DNA of 64,000 bases from contig NC_092802.1 in NCBI RefSeq assembly GCF_918797505.1, positions 13,597,480 through 13,661,479 on the forward strand, read 5' to 3'. Within the stretch, counting starts at the first letter, position 1. Each line of letters begins with the position of its first letter. This DNA comes from Bemisia tabaci (lineage: Eukaryota; Arthropoda; Insecta; Hemiptera; Aleyrodidae). The notes beneath the pieces are model-generated. The model saw only the letters and a program-made list of their open reading frames with translations, was not told the DNA's origin and ran no database searches. This document shows positions 1 through 11,180 of this stretch, piece by piece. A program made the translations under genes and the position numbers.

Positions 1-686
1 AGTTCCAACGCCTAAGCGTTGGAGGGCGCTTCTTTAACACTGCGCATGCGAGGAACGTTTTCATACGGCCAAGCGAGAGTATTGCGGACGGACGATGTAT
101 AACAAATTGCCTACGTGAAGGAGGTCCGGCAGCAACATACCCGCCGCTAGTCTCTGGAAAACAATAGAAAATAGTAGTTGCGTACGTTGCCAGCGAGCGC
201 GCTGCGAGCGCATCTGTTTCAATTACCTAGCATCGAGTCGGGCCTCTAACTTTCTATTCTCTCTGACATAACCTTAAACCTTCAACCCAGAGCCGCAAAC
301 AGCTGACGCTTGACGATGCTGCGCCGAGAAAATGAACCAATCACAAAATAGCACAGTAATACGTCACTAAAATGAAGAGATCACGTGACTGTTCGTGATT
401 TTTTCGAATCAATCTGAAACTACAACCTCGAATATGAGGCATTTAAGCATAACGAAGCCCCAAAATAGTTTAACCAGGTAATACGTCCGTGCGAGATTGT
501 TATGCTTAAAAGCAAAACATTTCACGAAAACTTTTACGAATACCAGATGCAGAAGAAAATCAAATTTTCCCGGGTGTACCAGAATGGCGTCATTACCCAT
601 AAGGCAAAACGGTATGTAGTATAGTACATGTTACATCGGGGGAGTCGAACGGCTGGAAAGGGCGCATCTGGTACCCAGAAGCGCCC
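1..686 (-). mobile_element. Helentron/Helitron2-like non-autonomous element, copy 1 (cut by window edge)
   Basis: This copy lies on the minus strand and is nearly identical to the copy at 15869-16559. Its 3' end (positions 1-30) carries the palindrome TCCAACGC/GCGTTGGA and, just inside it, GGGCGCTTCT, which is repeated in inverted form at the 5' end (677-686). The 5' end folds into a second hairpin closed by GGGCGC/GCGCCC (660-686). The last few bases of the 3' end lie outside the window. The flank beyond 686 is AAAA. It encodes no Rep/helicase, so it would move only with help from another element. Confidence 0.6.
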
Positions 687-1521
687 AAAATTAATATTAT
701 TCATATCAGTGACAGAGTTCTGCTTTAGAAAATTGAGACTTATTTCGCGGAGAGCACGGCAACAATGAGGGGTGCGGTATGTCTTGGCTGTTAAATTAAA
801 TCAGCGAGTGTGACTTGTGCCTCAAGTCCGTTTCGCGGGGGAACGGGGGGTTGTGCGCCCCCCACACCCGGGGGTGCTTTCAATGTTTGCGGAGTGGAAA
901 ACTGAAGCTGTGCCGTGGATCCAGGCAAGCGCCAACATTTGATTAGCCAGCCTTTGTTGGCGTCACTCAAAGGACTCGGCACATACGGGAGAACTTGCGA
1001 TCAACTCGTGGACTTCTCGAAGCTCCAAGTTGCACATGCAAGTAACTTCGAGATGGAAAGTTTCGTCTTTTTGGTGTGATCAACGAGCCGGTTGTTTTAG
1101 TTTGGAGTACTTTTGCCAGGAATTTTTACGCATAAAAAGACGAATTCCTTGCCTTGGAGCTCACTTTTTAAATTCAGCAGTAAAACATCGGAACTAGATT
1201 ATGGCTTGAAAGTTGGCACCTCTGTTTTTCCTCTATTTAAATGTATGTAGAACAATCGATTCTTGGTGAGGCAGCATGTATTACCTGAGATCGATATTTT
1301 TAACACTTTTAAATGGAAGAAATACAATGTTGCCAATTTGCAAAATCTTCCCTGAAGAATAGCGTGGTATTGCACTACATCATCCGTGAAACTGCAAAAA
1401 TGAGTGCCTTGGTTGTAGTGTTTCAAAATCTCTGCTCAACCCTTTTTTTTTAAAAAAAAAGGAGACCAAATCAAGATTATGGCTGAAATTTCGCAGACTA
1501 TTCGCCACACAGAGAATAAAT
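687..1521. other. Intergenic stretch, no recognisable gene
   Basis: I see no coding sequence here. There is a short C-rich patch near 838-880 with runs of six or so C or G, and an A/T homopolymer block near 1443-1461. The rest is unremarkable AT-rich sequence with no partner elsewhere in the window. Confidence 0.5.
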
Positions 1522-1851
1522 GAATCAGTGAGTTCGAAAACACACCAACTAGGGGGGGAAAAAAAATGTTCAGGAAACACCTAAAACTCCGCAGCGGAGG
1601 TATACTGAACCGAAAAAAGAAAACCGCAAAATCGGATGGTCACTCGTTTACCTTGAAATGGCCAAAAATTGGTACTTCCAATGAAATACTTCGATTCTTC
1701 CCTTTTCCCGTTGCTGTTTCGAGCACTCCCTATTGCAATTTGGAAATTTCCTTTTGCGTGCAGATGCTTCTATCCATGAGTGTTACTAAACTGTATAAAG
1801 ATGAAAATCGAAAAAAACCCGAGTTGGTGTGTTTTCGAACTCACTGATTCA
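1522..1851. mobile_element. Foldback/MITE-like element with ~28 bp terminal inverted repeats
   Basis: The segment at 1523-1551 (starting GAATCAGTGAGTTCG) is repeated in inverted orientation at 1822-1850 (ending CGAACTCACTGATTC). The spacer of about 270 bp holds a 93-codon open frame (1566-1847) that looks accidental, since it ends inside the terminal repeat. I cannot define a target duplication or a superfamily. Confidence 0.5.
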
Positions 1852-2109
1852 AATATCAACGAAGTTTTCAAGAAATGACATTTGGTAGTTTTCCACGTGG
1901 AAAATAAAGTATGACAGGAAGTCCCCAACCCCGCAACCCCCCGTCATACTGTCTGCAAATTCGTCGTCGAAATCAAAAAATTCAAGCCCTCACCGAAACT
2001 CTCCGGACAAATAACTTTCAATTGTATCGATCTCAAAGTTTTCCATCGCCACGATCTCGAAGCCCAGCCACTCCTCACGAAGATGCTCGACATCGAGATC
2101 GCTAAGCGA

Positions 2110-2160
2110 GGTTGGGGGACGGTGGGGGGAGGTTCGGGTTGGGGGACCGGAAGGGGGGGC
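2110..2160 (+). repeat. G-rich tract with G-quadruplex potential
   Basis: Five or more runs of three to seven G occur within about 50 bases (GGGGG, GGGGGG, GGG, GGGGG, GGGGGGG), separated by loops of one to seven bases. This meets the usual G3+N1-7 quadruplex pattern. Function is unknown. Confidence 0.6.
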
Positions 2161-2297
2161 GATGGGCAATATCCCCGCGCGGCTCGGCAGACGAACAATG
2201 GGGCGGCTTTCCCTGGGCTCCCAAGAGTAATAGAGTGAGGTTATTGAAACCTAACCTGACAACAAACACCGCGCACCGAAGGAGCCGGCACGCGATA

Positions 2298-3093
2298 CTG
2301 CTGTGCTGAAGAAAAACGGCGTATGAAACTTCAGGCGTTGCCAAATTTCCTCCCATAAAAAATGAACCTACTGGAAAAGTTGTAAATATTTTTCCCCAAT
2401 TTTTCAGATAATGGAGATGTTGTATGTGTGAGGAATTTGCAATTTGACTATTGATTCTTATGTAAAAGTTCGCGAGAAACACGATGGTACCACTGGTTTC
2501 CTCTTGGTAATCAACTTCCAAGCTCAAAAAAAGCTCTCAAAGTGAGGCCAAAATGGAGGGAATACCCCACCCTACCCTGAGAGTCCACCTCTACGTCTAC
2601 ATCTAAACAAACTCTCCATGCAAAGATAGGGAGCAAATACATTCGCAAGGTTGTCGTGTTTTCAGTCTCGGAGTCCCCAAATAAAGTGGCAACCCTGCTA
2701 AAGTATTTGCTCCCTATCTTTGCATGGAGAGTTTGTTTTGATGTAGAGGTGGACTCTCAGGATAGGGTGGGATATCCCCTCCATTTTGGCCTCACTTTGA
2801 GAGCTTTTTTTAAGCTTGGGAGATGATTTCAGAGAAAACCAGTGGCACCATCGTGTTTTTCGCGAACTTTTACATAAGAATCAATGGTCAAATTGCAAAT
2901 CCCTCACACATGCAACATCTCCATTGTAAATAATTTCTTTCCAATTTTTCAGATAATTTTGTTCGCAGTTCCCCCTAAAGCTCCTGAAAATTTGAAGGAA
3001 AAATATGCATAGCTTTCATCTAAAACAAATGTTTTATCTGGGGAAATTTGGCAACTCTCGAATGTTCATACGGCGTTTTTCCTTAGCCTGGCG
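2298..3093. mobile_element. M1 family MITE, interrupted by foldback F
   Basis: The outer ends are a divergent M1 pair (CTGCTGTGCTGAAG... and ...TTTTTCCTTAGCCTGGCGG) flanked by a 4 bp duplication, GATA (2294-2297 and 3094-3097). M1 sequence runs 2298-2410 and resumes at 2926. The middle is foldback element F. Without F and the local duplication the element would be about 250 bp, like its relatives. Confidence 0.75.
2410..2925. mobile_element. Foldback element F, copy 1 (516 bp palindrome)
   Basis: The ends AATGGAGATG and CATCTCCATT open two arms of about 230 bp that are nearly complementary (2410-2645 and 2697-2925), around a short unique centre. It is non-coding. The host M1 sequence GTAAAT...TTTCAGATA (about 30 bp) stands on both sides (2382-2410 and 2926-2955), although other M1 copies have it once. 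A second full copy is at 46721-47228, and partial ones are near 32750-32985 and 36549-36655. Confidence 0.75.
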
Positions 3094-3367
3094 GGATAGT
3101 CGAGCGCAGCGCACTGACGACGACGGTACGAGTATTGTTCTCGCCATCTCGGGCGCATCAAAAGGTGGCCTCGTTGCGATCACCCCCCCCCCCTCCCCCG
3201 CATCGATGGTTGCGCCCCCCGGGGATAGGCATTTTGCCGGGGGGGGGAGGGGGTAATCTGCGGAGGCGAGCGTTTTTGTGAACCTTATCGTGGAGCTTTT
3301 TGGGAAGGAAGAAAATGTGTTTCGAATCAGTTTCGGCCGAGAGAGCGAATTTCAAGGCCGTATTCCT

Positions 3368-3534
3368 CAGTGGCGCGGCAAGAATTGCGATGTATCGAGT
3401 GTTATGCCATTTAAACCTACTGTAAAGAATCGATTATTAAGGTGTTCGCTGAGAACACCCTGTTTATCGATCCTTTACCTTAGGTTTAAATGCCATAACA
3501 ATCGCGATATATCGCAAAGCACGCCACGCCACTG
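3368..3534. mobile_element. G family palindromic hAT-like MITE, copy 1
   Basis: The ends CAGTGGCGCGGC and CGTGGCGTGCTTTG-type (inverted) flank a 167 bp palindrome. A direct duplication CCGTATTCCT stands at 3358-3367 and 3535-3544; hAT duplications are 8 bp, so two bases may match by chance. Each arm contains a CGATATATCG/ATCGAT cluster. Non-coding. Confidence 0.75.
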
Positions 3535-3954
3535 CCGTATTCCTTGTCGTTCTTTAGGTCTTATCTCCGCAGGACGTTTTATGGGATGTGAACCAGGGAA
3601 AAATTTCACTTGCGAAGTTGGGAAATCTATTAAGTTAGTCACTACTAATCACTGTACCAATGAAGAGTTCTGGTGGAGTCCCAGGAGCGACTTAAAAAGC
3701 AGACAACGTGTTGGTAGTTACGTTTTGCAAACAAGCCGAAGTTTGGGAAACTTTTTTGGCTCATGACGTCACCCGAAGCTCATCATCTACCTAGTAGGTA
3801 GGTCAACAGTCAAAAGAAGAGTAATGACTGTTGCTCCCTTATATTTGTCCATGAGGAATTCGTGAATCCCCGAAATTAAAAGCTTCAACCTGTCGCCAAG
3901 AGGCCAGGGAAGGGTCTCTTGTCTCTGGTACTCTCCCTGAATTGGTACTCTACA

Positions 3955-4219
3955 CTGCCGTGCTAAGGAAGAACGCCGTATGAACATTCGAGAGTTGCCA
4001 AATTTCCTTCCATAAAATGTTTATTTTTTAGGAAAGAAATGAATATTTTTCCTTGCAATTTTCAGACTTTTTAGATCAAACTGAGAACAAAATCCTCGGA
4101 AAAATGGAAGAGGAATATTCATAAGAATATTCATAAATGTTCCTGAATATTTGTGATTTTTTTAAGTAAAATTTGGCAACTCCTGATGGCTCATACGGCG
4201 TTCTACCTTAGCACGGCAG
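3955..4219. mobile_element. M1 family MITE
   Basis: Intact copy. It starts CTGCCGTGCTAAGGAAGAAC and ends in the inverted form, with about 50 bp terminal inverted repeats that reach the GTTGCCAAATTTCC segment. The 4 bp duplication is TACA (3951-3954, 4220-4223). The AT-rich centre has no coding capacity. Confidence 0.85.
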
Positions 4220-4690
4220 TACAGGGAACTGTTACGTCAAAAATAAATAGAATAACTGATGAAGAATTGTGGCAACAGCATCCTCATCATAGACGTCGCG
4301 TAGTAGATCGACAATGACGGAGAGGAAACGACAATGAGTTGTGCAATTCTCCCGCTGATTAGATTACACCTAAAACAATTTTTTTTTTTTTTTTGCGCCA
4401 CTGAGCGATACGAGGGGAAGAAAAACCGAGACAAAACTCGATAAAGCTGAAAACGGCGCGACGTACTCGCGACACACGATTATTGTTGAGTTGGATTCTG
4501 CGCGAGAGACGCGCGAAATAGGAGGGAACGGGAGTGGGGAGGAGGGGGCATCAGCGTGTGAATATGAAATACAAAACAGATCCCTCGGTAATATGACTCA
4601 TCTGTGACCGACTCATTCTGAGAGAGCCCACGATTGCGTTCCAACGATGATGGGAGAGAGCAGAAAAAAGGAGATGAGATCGTGACAATG

Positions 4691-4943
4691 CTGCCGTGCT
4701 AAGGAAGAACGCCGTAAAAGCCTTCAGATGTTGCAAAATTTCCTTCGACAAATCACGAATTTTCGGCTAAATTAGTGAATATTTGTCTTCTGATTTTGCA
4801 GAGAATTTTGTTCGTAATTTGATCAAAAATTTGTGAAAATTTTGAGGAGAAATATTCAAAACCTTATTCAAAAACAGATATTTTCAGAGAGGAAATTTGG
4901 CAACGCCTGAAGGCTCATACGGCGTTCTTCCTTGGCACGGCAG
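4691..4943. mobile_element. M1 family MITE (type copy)
   Basis: M1 is the most frequent family in the window (about 18 copies or relics). This copy is 253 bp with inverted ends CTGCCGTGCTAAGGAA and a clear 4 bp duplication AATG (4687-4690, 4944-4947). Other copies show TACA, CATA, AATT, ACTT, AGCT and GATA, so the duplication is 4 bp with no fixed sequence but AT-rich. This excludes piggyBac (always TTAA) and hAT (8 bp). Superfamily not assigned. Non-autonomous; no transposase partner is present in the window. Confidence 0.85.
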
Positions 4944-5040
4944 AATGGGCAATGGGGGACGTTTTTTCTCTCTATGCTCCGAAATTCAACTCTCGACTTA
5001 CCGTGTTCGACATGGGTAATAGGGTATCTATGATGTAGGC

Positions 5041-5519
5041 AAGGCCGGATTAAGGGGGGCAAATCTAAGGGGCGGCAAAAATTTGCAATTTTTTAAAGTG
5101 TAGGTATAAAAAAATCGGATTTATAAAAACCAGATTACAAACGAGAAAAGGCGACAAAATCTCTCATTTCCTGAGAGGATAGTAATTTCTAATTTTGTCG
5201 TCTATTAGTGATACAAGAGACAGCACCCTCAATAAGTCGAGTTACGAGAGAAGCCAAACACGCAATTTGGCCTAGAACGGCGCGACTTAGAGAGAAATGA
5301 TAATGAGGACTTGAGATGAAAAGGAGAAGCCCTCGGCGCCGCGATCGGTATGTAACACACATTAGCGCCTACAAGACTGCACGAATACTTCAAGCATTGC
5401 ATCAAAGACAGCGCGGTCATTGCGGTCAGCGTGAAACGGATAGCGCCTACAAGAATGCATGAATACTTCACGCATTGCGTCCAACACGGTGCGGTCTGCG
5501 CGGCGTAGCGCAGACCGCA
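5041..5519 (+). mobile_element. Truncated copy of hAT-like element I
   Basis: The sequence from GGCCGGATTAAGG onward matches the 5' part of the element at 42880-43615, including the block GCGCCTACAAGA...TTCACGCATTGCG, which here occurs twice in tandem (near 5365 and 5433). The first base of the end is lost and the 3' half is missing; the copy stops where an S fragment begins. Confidence 0.6.
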
Positions 5520-5521
5520 TT

Positions 5522-5634
5522 AAGCAATTCTTGATTTAAGCTTAAATCTGATTGAATTAAGAGTCCTTTTTCTTGTCAATGTTTTCAAGAGTCTGGCCTC
5601 TAGATCCAATGTGTTTTTTTTTTCCAGCGAGTTC
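5522..5634. mobile_element. S family half-copy
   Basis: This is the right arm of the CACTGGAAAAAA palindrome family: it contains TTGTCAATGTTTTCAAGAG and CTAGATCCAATGTG and ends TTTTCCAGCG. The left arm is missing, apparently replaced at the junction with the truncated I element. Confidence 0.6.
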
Positions 5635-5714
5635 TGAGAGAAGAAGATGTCTCACAGTGGGAAGCTGATTTTCAAAGTTTAAATGGTAGGTAGCTGAAAT
5701 GAGGAGCCCCGACC

Positions 5715-6068
5715 TTATCGATGATTCATCATGGCATTATTTCGTCGCCCTCCTGACACGAAGGCATAACTGCATTCTGTGACGAGCCCTGTCGTCCATT
5801 TAGTCAAATGCTTTCCGGGGCTTATCTCAATGTGTATTGTGTAGTTACGCCCCTTTGTTAGCAAAGCGACGATTTGCAAAAAGGTCTCTTGGTGCCGTGC
5901 ATTGGTCCTTTTTGGGAGTAACTGCTTAATCAATTCTACATGAGCTGAAGAATGTGAGTTCCAAATTTGGTTTTGATCCGATAATTCTGCAAGAAATGCC
6001 AACGAAGAAGGTGCGCCACGCCGTGGAAAGGTCAAATCGATGCGCTTAGAGAGGACTTGACGTTGCAC
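5715..6068 (-). other. Unrecognised 117-codon open frame
   Basis: An uninterrupted frame on the minus strand begins MQRQVLSKRIDLTFPRRG and ends NNAMMNHR. The composition looks protein-like (mixed hydrophobic and charged, no low complexity), but I recognise no motif and see no signal peptide or promoter. It could be an exon or a transposase relic, or chance. It lies next to truncated repeats, so a degraded mobile-element frame is the likelier reading. Confidence 0.2.
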
Positions 6069-6084
6069 TATGACGACATGACAC

Positions 6085-6125
6085 GGTCAGTGATCACTGA
6101 TCAACTGATCACTGATCACTGATGA
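6085..6125. repeat. Short array of TGATCACTGATCA words
   Basis: The overlapping palindromic word TGATCACTGATCA is repeated about three times within 40 bases. It can fold on itself. No known binding site is claimed. Confidence 0.6.
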
Positions 6126-6178
6126 ACCCACTACAGCACAACGCAGTGCAAGAGTAAAGAAGCCTGCCCTCCTATATT

Positions 6179-6300
6179 GTCACCTTCCGGCCAAAGTATC
6201 ACAAGCGTCATGCGATGTTTCAAAATTTCCACAACAAAAATTATGATAAACTTTCATAAAATTTCGATTTCATCGAACGCAATTTTATAGAGATAAAACA
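6179..6300 (+). mobile_element. CC family half-copy
   Basis: It starts GTCACCTTCCGGCCAAAGTA and matches the left arm of the palindromic element at 32291-32536. The right arm is absent. Confidence 0.5.
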
Positions 6301-6911
6301 GCGAGAACATTGAGGATAATCGCTCAGAATTCAGATGCTGATGATCCGGGCTGTGTAATTGCAAAAAGTCGTAAAAAATTGCACGTGCGATTAATTTGTT
6401 GAAGAAAGTTACTCAGGATGTAATTGGTACATACGTTGACACATGATGAAATATCAAACCACGGATGGAGGAGGGGGTGAGGGCTACCCCTATTAGTTGC
6501 CGAGGAATTTGAGATTGGAGGTGGGGAAGGGAAAAGGACACGGAAAAGGACGATTCCTGGTCCAAACTTTATGATTCGCCCCTCCTGTTTGAGGTTGTTG
6601 GGTCTACTCATGTTTCTCACAAACTCTTTAGAAGGACTAGGAGATACGCCCCCGAGATGTTACGCAGGGAAGCTCCGTCCTCTCGAGAGGCAACTTGGCC
6701 GCAATGAAGAACCCGAATCATATTTCAATTTGAGGGAAGCAGGGTCATTTGGACCTTATTACCTGCCAATATTCCCCTCAAAAGAAAAGACTGAGTCCAG
6801 AAGCGGATCAAGCAATTTGGCAACATCGGGCTCCTCTATTTAGACCTACATAGAGAATGTCTGAAAAATCACGATGAGCGCATCGGCAAACTCTGAAATG
6901 TACTCCTAAAT

Positions 6912-7300
6912 TCACAATCTGCGTTAGAAATTTGCGTTTTTTTAAGCTTCCCGCTTGAAAAAGGATACTACGGCACGTAGGTGAACATTTCGTTAGAAGA
7001 GTCGTTCCATTCAATCCCTGCTCAACATGGCTGACACTCTCGCGCGCAAGTTGAGGAGAGCACGAAGTCAATCAAGGTGGATATCTATCAACGCGAGAAA
7101 AATGTGAATGTAACCACACCACACCGTTTGTTATCAAGGTGGTTAGAATCATCGTCCCGTCACATGTGTTTTTGGCGTCGGCTGTGTTATCCTGTGAGCA
7201 GGGGTTGGATGGAATGACTCCTCTAACGAAATGTTCACCTGTGCCGTGGTATCGTTTTTGAAGCGGGAAGCTCGAAAAAACGCAGATTTCTTAAGAAAAC
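6912..7300. mobile_element. Foldback element with ~115 bp imperfect arms
   Basis: Left arm about 6912-7030 and right arm about 7185-7295 are complementary through blocks such as GGTGAACATTTCGTTAGA and its inverse TCTAACGAAATGTTCACC. The loop of about 150 bp is unique. No coding sequence and no clear target duplication. Confidence 0.55.
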
Positions 7301-8600
7301 TGCGAGGTAAGGATTCCTTAATTTTCAGACTTTGCCTATGTGCTCATCATGATGTTTGAGACATTTTCTGTGAGGAGCAACTCTTATTTTTGCTCTAGCA
7401 AAAGTTTGCAACAGGCCCATTATGAGGCCTCATATGAAAAGGAATGGAGCTGTTAAAGGTACGACTACATGAATACGAATGGAACCTAGAGCCTTTACGG
7501 AATTTAAAAGGACTTCCATTTGCGAATCTTGTTACCTGTTGAGTGCGTTATGTACTTTTTTCTTGACCGGCAGAACTCTTCAGAACACTTGAGTGTCGTC
7601 GTCAAGAGACGATCGATGAGACAGCACCGTTCCCCAAGTTCCCCCGTCAAGTGGGCTGCTTTGTGCAACTCCCCTTGAGTGAATTTCACCCGAGTGACGG
7701 GCACACTCCAATGAAAGTGCGAAAAGCTAGTCGGAAAATCGACTAGCCTCGCACCTTTGACTATCGATATACAGCCGTGATAGCGAAGAGAGCAGTAAGT
7801 GTCAAATTTTCGAAATCGAGTCTCCTTCAAAATTCGTCTTATCTCTTTTAGATGGAACATGTGTTTGTTGTGCGCAAAGGCTGCATGAATGATTAATCAA
7901 TAGAAATCATCCTCAGCTACTTTGCTCATTTTTTGGTGATTGAATATCTTGAGAATGACCGATTCAGTTGCTTCCCTAAAAAGTAAACCCATACAGCGAA
8001 TCATAATCTCACCGAGGGAAAAAGTTCTGCGAGCTCCCTTCCTCGTAATATGAGAGATTGCAGAATGCATATTTGTGACGTCACTTTGGCTGACTACCAA
8101 CCGTTGTCTCGATGATGAGCGACCCGGACACCTTTTTATCACTCATTGTCAGTGGCGGAAGGCAGCATAGAATCCAATTAATTATCTAGTCAGATAGACG
8201 ATTAATTTTCTTTGATTTTTAACTCGAAAAAACCAGCCGTGAGCATTGTGTCGACAGCTGGACAAATATGTGCACCGATTGACTATGCGCCATACAAAAT
8301 CGTGTTCTAATGGTCAAAACTTACCTACATGATCCAAACCATAAAAGTTATGATTGTAAATGCCGTAATTTCGTAATTAAGGCATGGATACGGAAATTTT
8401 CAACTGCGTATGGGTCGCCCCTAAGACCCCTAATCCGCAATTAAATGCCCCCTAGCTCCTGAGTTGTCCCTAAATCCGTCATCGACAAACTTAGTACCTC
8501 CAATTTATAAGTTTTTAATTTAATTTTAATTTATAAGTTAAGGAAAAATTTGCCACCTTAGAATGGAGTCACGATGCTAACGATGCGTTGTCTCTGAGAA
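7301..8600. other. Stretch without recognisable gene or repeat
   Basis: Only short open frames occur here (the longest, 118 codons at 7504-7860 on the minus strand, has no motif I recognise). No partner sequence elsewhere in the window was noticed. It may be intergenic or intronic. Confidence 0.4.
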
Positions 8601-8611
8601 ACAATTAATTC

Positions 8612-8715
8612 GTCGATCCTCTGACGTTAGGACGTATCTCAGTTTTCACGTGAGCCTTGTGCTCCGTATAATTTTATGCTTACCGGGGTCCAAGTGGGAA
8701 TAGAGATACACTGTT
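8612..8715. mobile_element. AA family palindromic repeat, copy 1
   Basis: The recurrent core CTGACGTNAGGNCGTATCTC is followed by CACGTGAGCC, with the inverse at the other end. Five copies are present (8612, 22060, 24672, 39078, 52134), each 100-130 bp and imperfectly palindromic. Confidence 0.5.
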
Positions 8716-8774
8716 ACATCGGAGCAGCAGCAAATGGGCTGTTGCAAACTTCAGCTAGAGCAAAAGGTAGAGTT

Positions 8775-9010
8775 GATTCTTTCAACTTCCGGCCGAACCT
8801 TCAGGCGTTCCTCTGATAAAAAATTGACTTATTAGGAAAGTTGTAAATATTTTTCTTCCAATTTTTCAGAAAATTTTGCTTGCACTTCAGTCTTAAATAT
8901 CTGAACATTAAGGAAAAATATGCATAACTTTCTTCCAAAATACATTTACTTATCAGGAGAAATGTGGCAACATTCGAATGTTCATACGGCGTTTTCCCTC
9001 AGCACGGCAG
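8775..9010. mobile_element. M1 family MITE, left end decayed
   Basis: The right end is intact (ATACGGCGTTTTCCC...AGCACGGCAG). The left end is recognisable only from AACCTTCAGGCGTT onward. Confidence 0.65.
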
Positions 9011-9096
9011 TATATAAGAAACGGCTCACTATTTTGCTCTTGCTGAAGTTTGCAACAGGTCCATCATGCTTGCTCGATCATCGACCGAGGCTCATA

Positions 9097-9348
9097 CTGC
9101 CGTGCTAAAGAAGAACGCCGTATGAACATTCGAGAGTTGCCAAATTTCCTCCGATAAAACATTTGTTTTTGAGGAAAGGTGTGAATATTTTTCCTTTAAA
9201 TTTTTAGAATCTTCAGGTGAAATTGCGAACAAAATTATCTGAAAAATTGGAAGAAAGATATTCATAAGTTTACCAGGAAATTCGTGTTTTATCCTAGACA
9301 ATTTGGCAACGCCTGAAGGTTCATACGGCGTTTTTCTTAGCACGGCAG
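9097..9348. mobile_element. M1 family MITE
   Basis: Intact 252 bp copy with a 4 bp duplication CATA (9093-9096, 9349-9352). It lies less than 100 bp from the previous copy. Confidence 0.85.
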
Positions 9349-9429
9349 CATAGTGAGCGTAATTCAGGCGACTCGATATGCGAAAGAGAAAGGGTGAAAG
9401 TGACGGCTGAGCCCCCGTAACCGGCTAAA

Positions 9430-9670
9430 AATTCACCCCCCGGACGTGTCGCGGGCTTCGGCATTTGGCGCTACCTCGACCGAATTCGGGGCCGCTTTAT
9501 ATATTCCGCGCGCGGATCCAATTCTGATTAAGGTGCCGATTACGCTCGACTATTTCCCCTCCTTTATTTACGTAGTTTCCGCGCCTCGCGTACGCAGCGC
9601 CGCGCGCCTTAACGTTCGGTGGGCTTGCCGAGAGAAGGTGAGGTTATGGAACGGAGAGTCTTAGGTGTTG
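9430..9670. other. GC-rich, CpG-rich block
   Basis: This is markedly richer in CG dinucleotides than its surroundings (GCGCGCGG, CGCGCCTCGCG, CCGCGCGCC). A TTTATATATT box lies at about 9498-9507. A 72-codon frame starts at 9446 but has no motif I recognise. It could be a promoter-proximal region or first exon, or a piece of a GC-rich repeat. Confidence 0.25.
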
Positions 9671-9729
9671 AAACATTCTCTGCTCCTCCCATCATTTCCT
9701 TCCACGCCGACGTTAATGTCATCTACCGG

Positions 9730-9969
9730 CGCACAGTGGATTGAGTCAATAGGAGAGGTCGGACAAAATTTGGAAACTTTAAAAGCTTATAACTCCGTTT
9801 ATACAAAACATTGAGGTTCTGAGAGTGGTTTCGTTGGTTTCCGCTTGAAATTTTCTGCTGAAAGCACTTCCTGCAATGTAAAATGTGACGCAATAAACAG
9901 CAAAATTTGCAAGTTTAGTAAAAAATTTCATGTCCGACCTCTCTAATTGACTTTATCCACTGTGCTGCG
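9730..9969. mobile_element. N family MITE, copy 1
   Basis: About 240 bp. The inverted ends read GCGCACAGTGGATTGAGTCA and, after about 15 bases, GGTCGGAC. Six copies are in the window. The ends are conserved to about 40 bp and the interior is AT-rich and non-coding. I could not fix the target duplication. Confidence 0.7.
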
Positions 9970-10516
9970 CACAGTGTAGCGAGTCTTCGGAGGAAGTTGG
10001 ACATGAAATTGTTCACGAAAATTGTGAAATTTGACGTTTATCTCGTCTTCTTGTTTCCCGTTTCCCCCCTTGTTTTTATCTCGCTACCATCGTTTCGGGC
10101 TACTTCGTGAAAATTTGTATCTATGGTCTCTAAAATATATTGTATTTAAATCCCTTCCACTGCTCTGGTATTATTTGGCAGAGTGAAAATAAGGCAGCGA
10201 CGAGAGAAGGGTGTAGGAGGGAGGGTGGCGCGAGTCGTGGACGTTCACGAGGTGAAATGCATCCGAATAATCGGTTCGCAACAATCGTCGAATCCAATAA
10301 AAGTCGCCTTGGCTCCCCACGCTTGACGCGACTGAAAAATCAGCGCGGTTTATGTGGGGCGCTCATAAAAACCGGTGCCTTCATCCGTCTCCCCGTAAGG
10401 TTGCCGCTTCAATTTCCACGAATCTTTACGGATTGCTACGGAGTGGATCGCGATGCGAGGTACGAATGCTGCCAAACTGAGGAAAAACGCGAAACTATGA
10501 TGAATATAAATATCAT

Positions 10517-10751
10517 CACGGAAAAAAATTAAATTGCTGATTTAACAATTCAATTGCTTAAAAAAAGTGACTACAATGTTAAAATGTAGATTTAACGACA
10601 CAAAAGTGCTACTTCAACCGCGCCCCCGTGGTTAAAATGGCTTACAATGGTGGTTAAAGTAGCGTTTTTTATGTAGTAAAATCTACGTTGAAACGTTGCA
10701 GTCACTTTTTTAGGAATTGAATTGTTAAATCAGCAATTTATTTTTTCCGTG
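10517..10751. mobile_element. U family palindromic MITE
   Basis: Ends CACGGAAAAAA and TTTTTTCCGTG. Inside, GATTTAACAATTCAATT and its inverse frame a centre of complementary blocks around CCCCCGTGGTTAAA. A related copy is at 36086-36292 and a half copy near 35210-35255. Confidence 0.65.
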
Positions 10752-10802
10752 CAGAGAACTCCACTTACGCACTTCATTAAAGGTTAAAGAAGTTAAAATA
10801 AC

Positions 10803-10922
10803 ATTCACGTGCACGATAAATCATTAAAATACGGACGCGTTTCGTCCGGGCAAGATGGACATCATCGGTGACTGAAATCAGCGAAATGCATCCGTATTTT
10901 AAATAGTTGACGTGCACTTGAG
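10803..10922. mobile_element. Small palindromic element
   Basis: The left arm has CACGTGCACGATAAATCATTAAAATACGG-like sequence, and the right arm has CCGTATTTTAAATAGTTGACGTGCAC. The two are imperfect inverses around a 60 bp loop. Non-coding. Confidence 0.4.
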
Positions 10923-10929
10923 TGTTTTA

Positions 10930-11180
10930 ATCGCTGTGAAAAAAGGTAACCTTTATGTGTCGCTAAATTTCCTTTGAGAACTATAAATTTATGGGAAAAG
11001 ATGCAAATTATTTTTCTTCTAATTTTTTAGTCAGTTTTTTTTCGAAATCGACTTTGAAATATCAGGAAATTTTAAGGAAAAATACTTATGCATAAGTTTT
11101 TTCCAAAATAATTTTTCAATGAGGGAAAATTCAGCAACACTCTGATGTTTATTTGGAGTTTTCCGTAAGCCCAGCGAATT
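10930..11180. mobile_element. Decayed M1 relic
   Basis: The M1 interior (ATGCAAATTATTTTTCTTC..., ATATGCATAAGTTTTTTCC) and part of the right end are recognisable, but the terminal CTGCCGTGC motif is lost on both sides. Confidence 0.45.

Noticed and set aside
409..600. 63-codon frame identical in helentron-like copies 1 and 2 (MGNDAILVHPGKF...)
   Set aside because: Identity follows from the near-identity of the two copies. Copy 3 changes its C-terminal half, and no domain or codon bias is apparent.
3278..3766. 162-codon frame on the plus strand
   Set aside because: It runs straight through G family MITE sequence (3368-3534) and so cannot be a conserved host gene.
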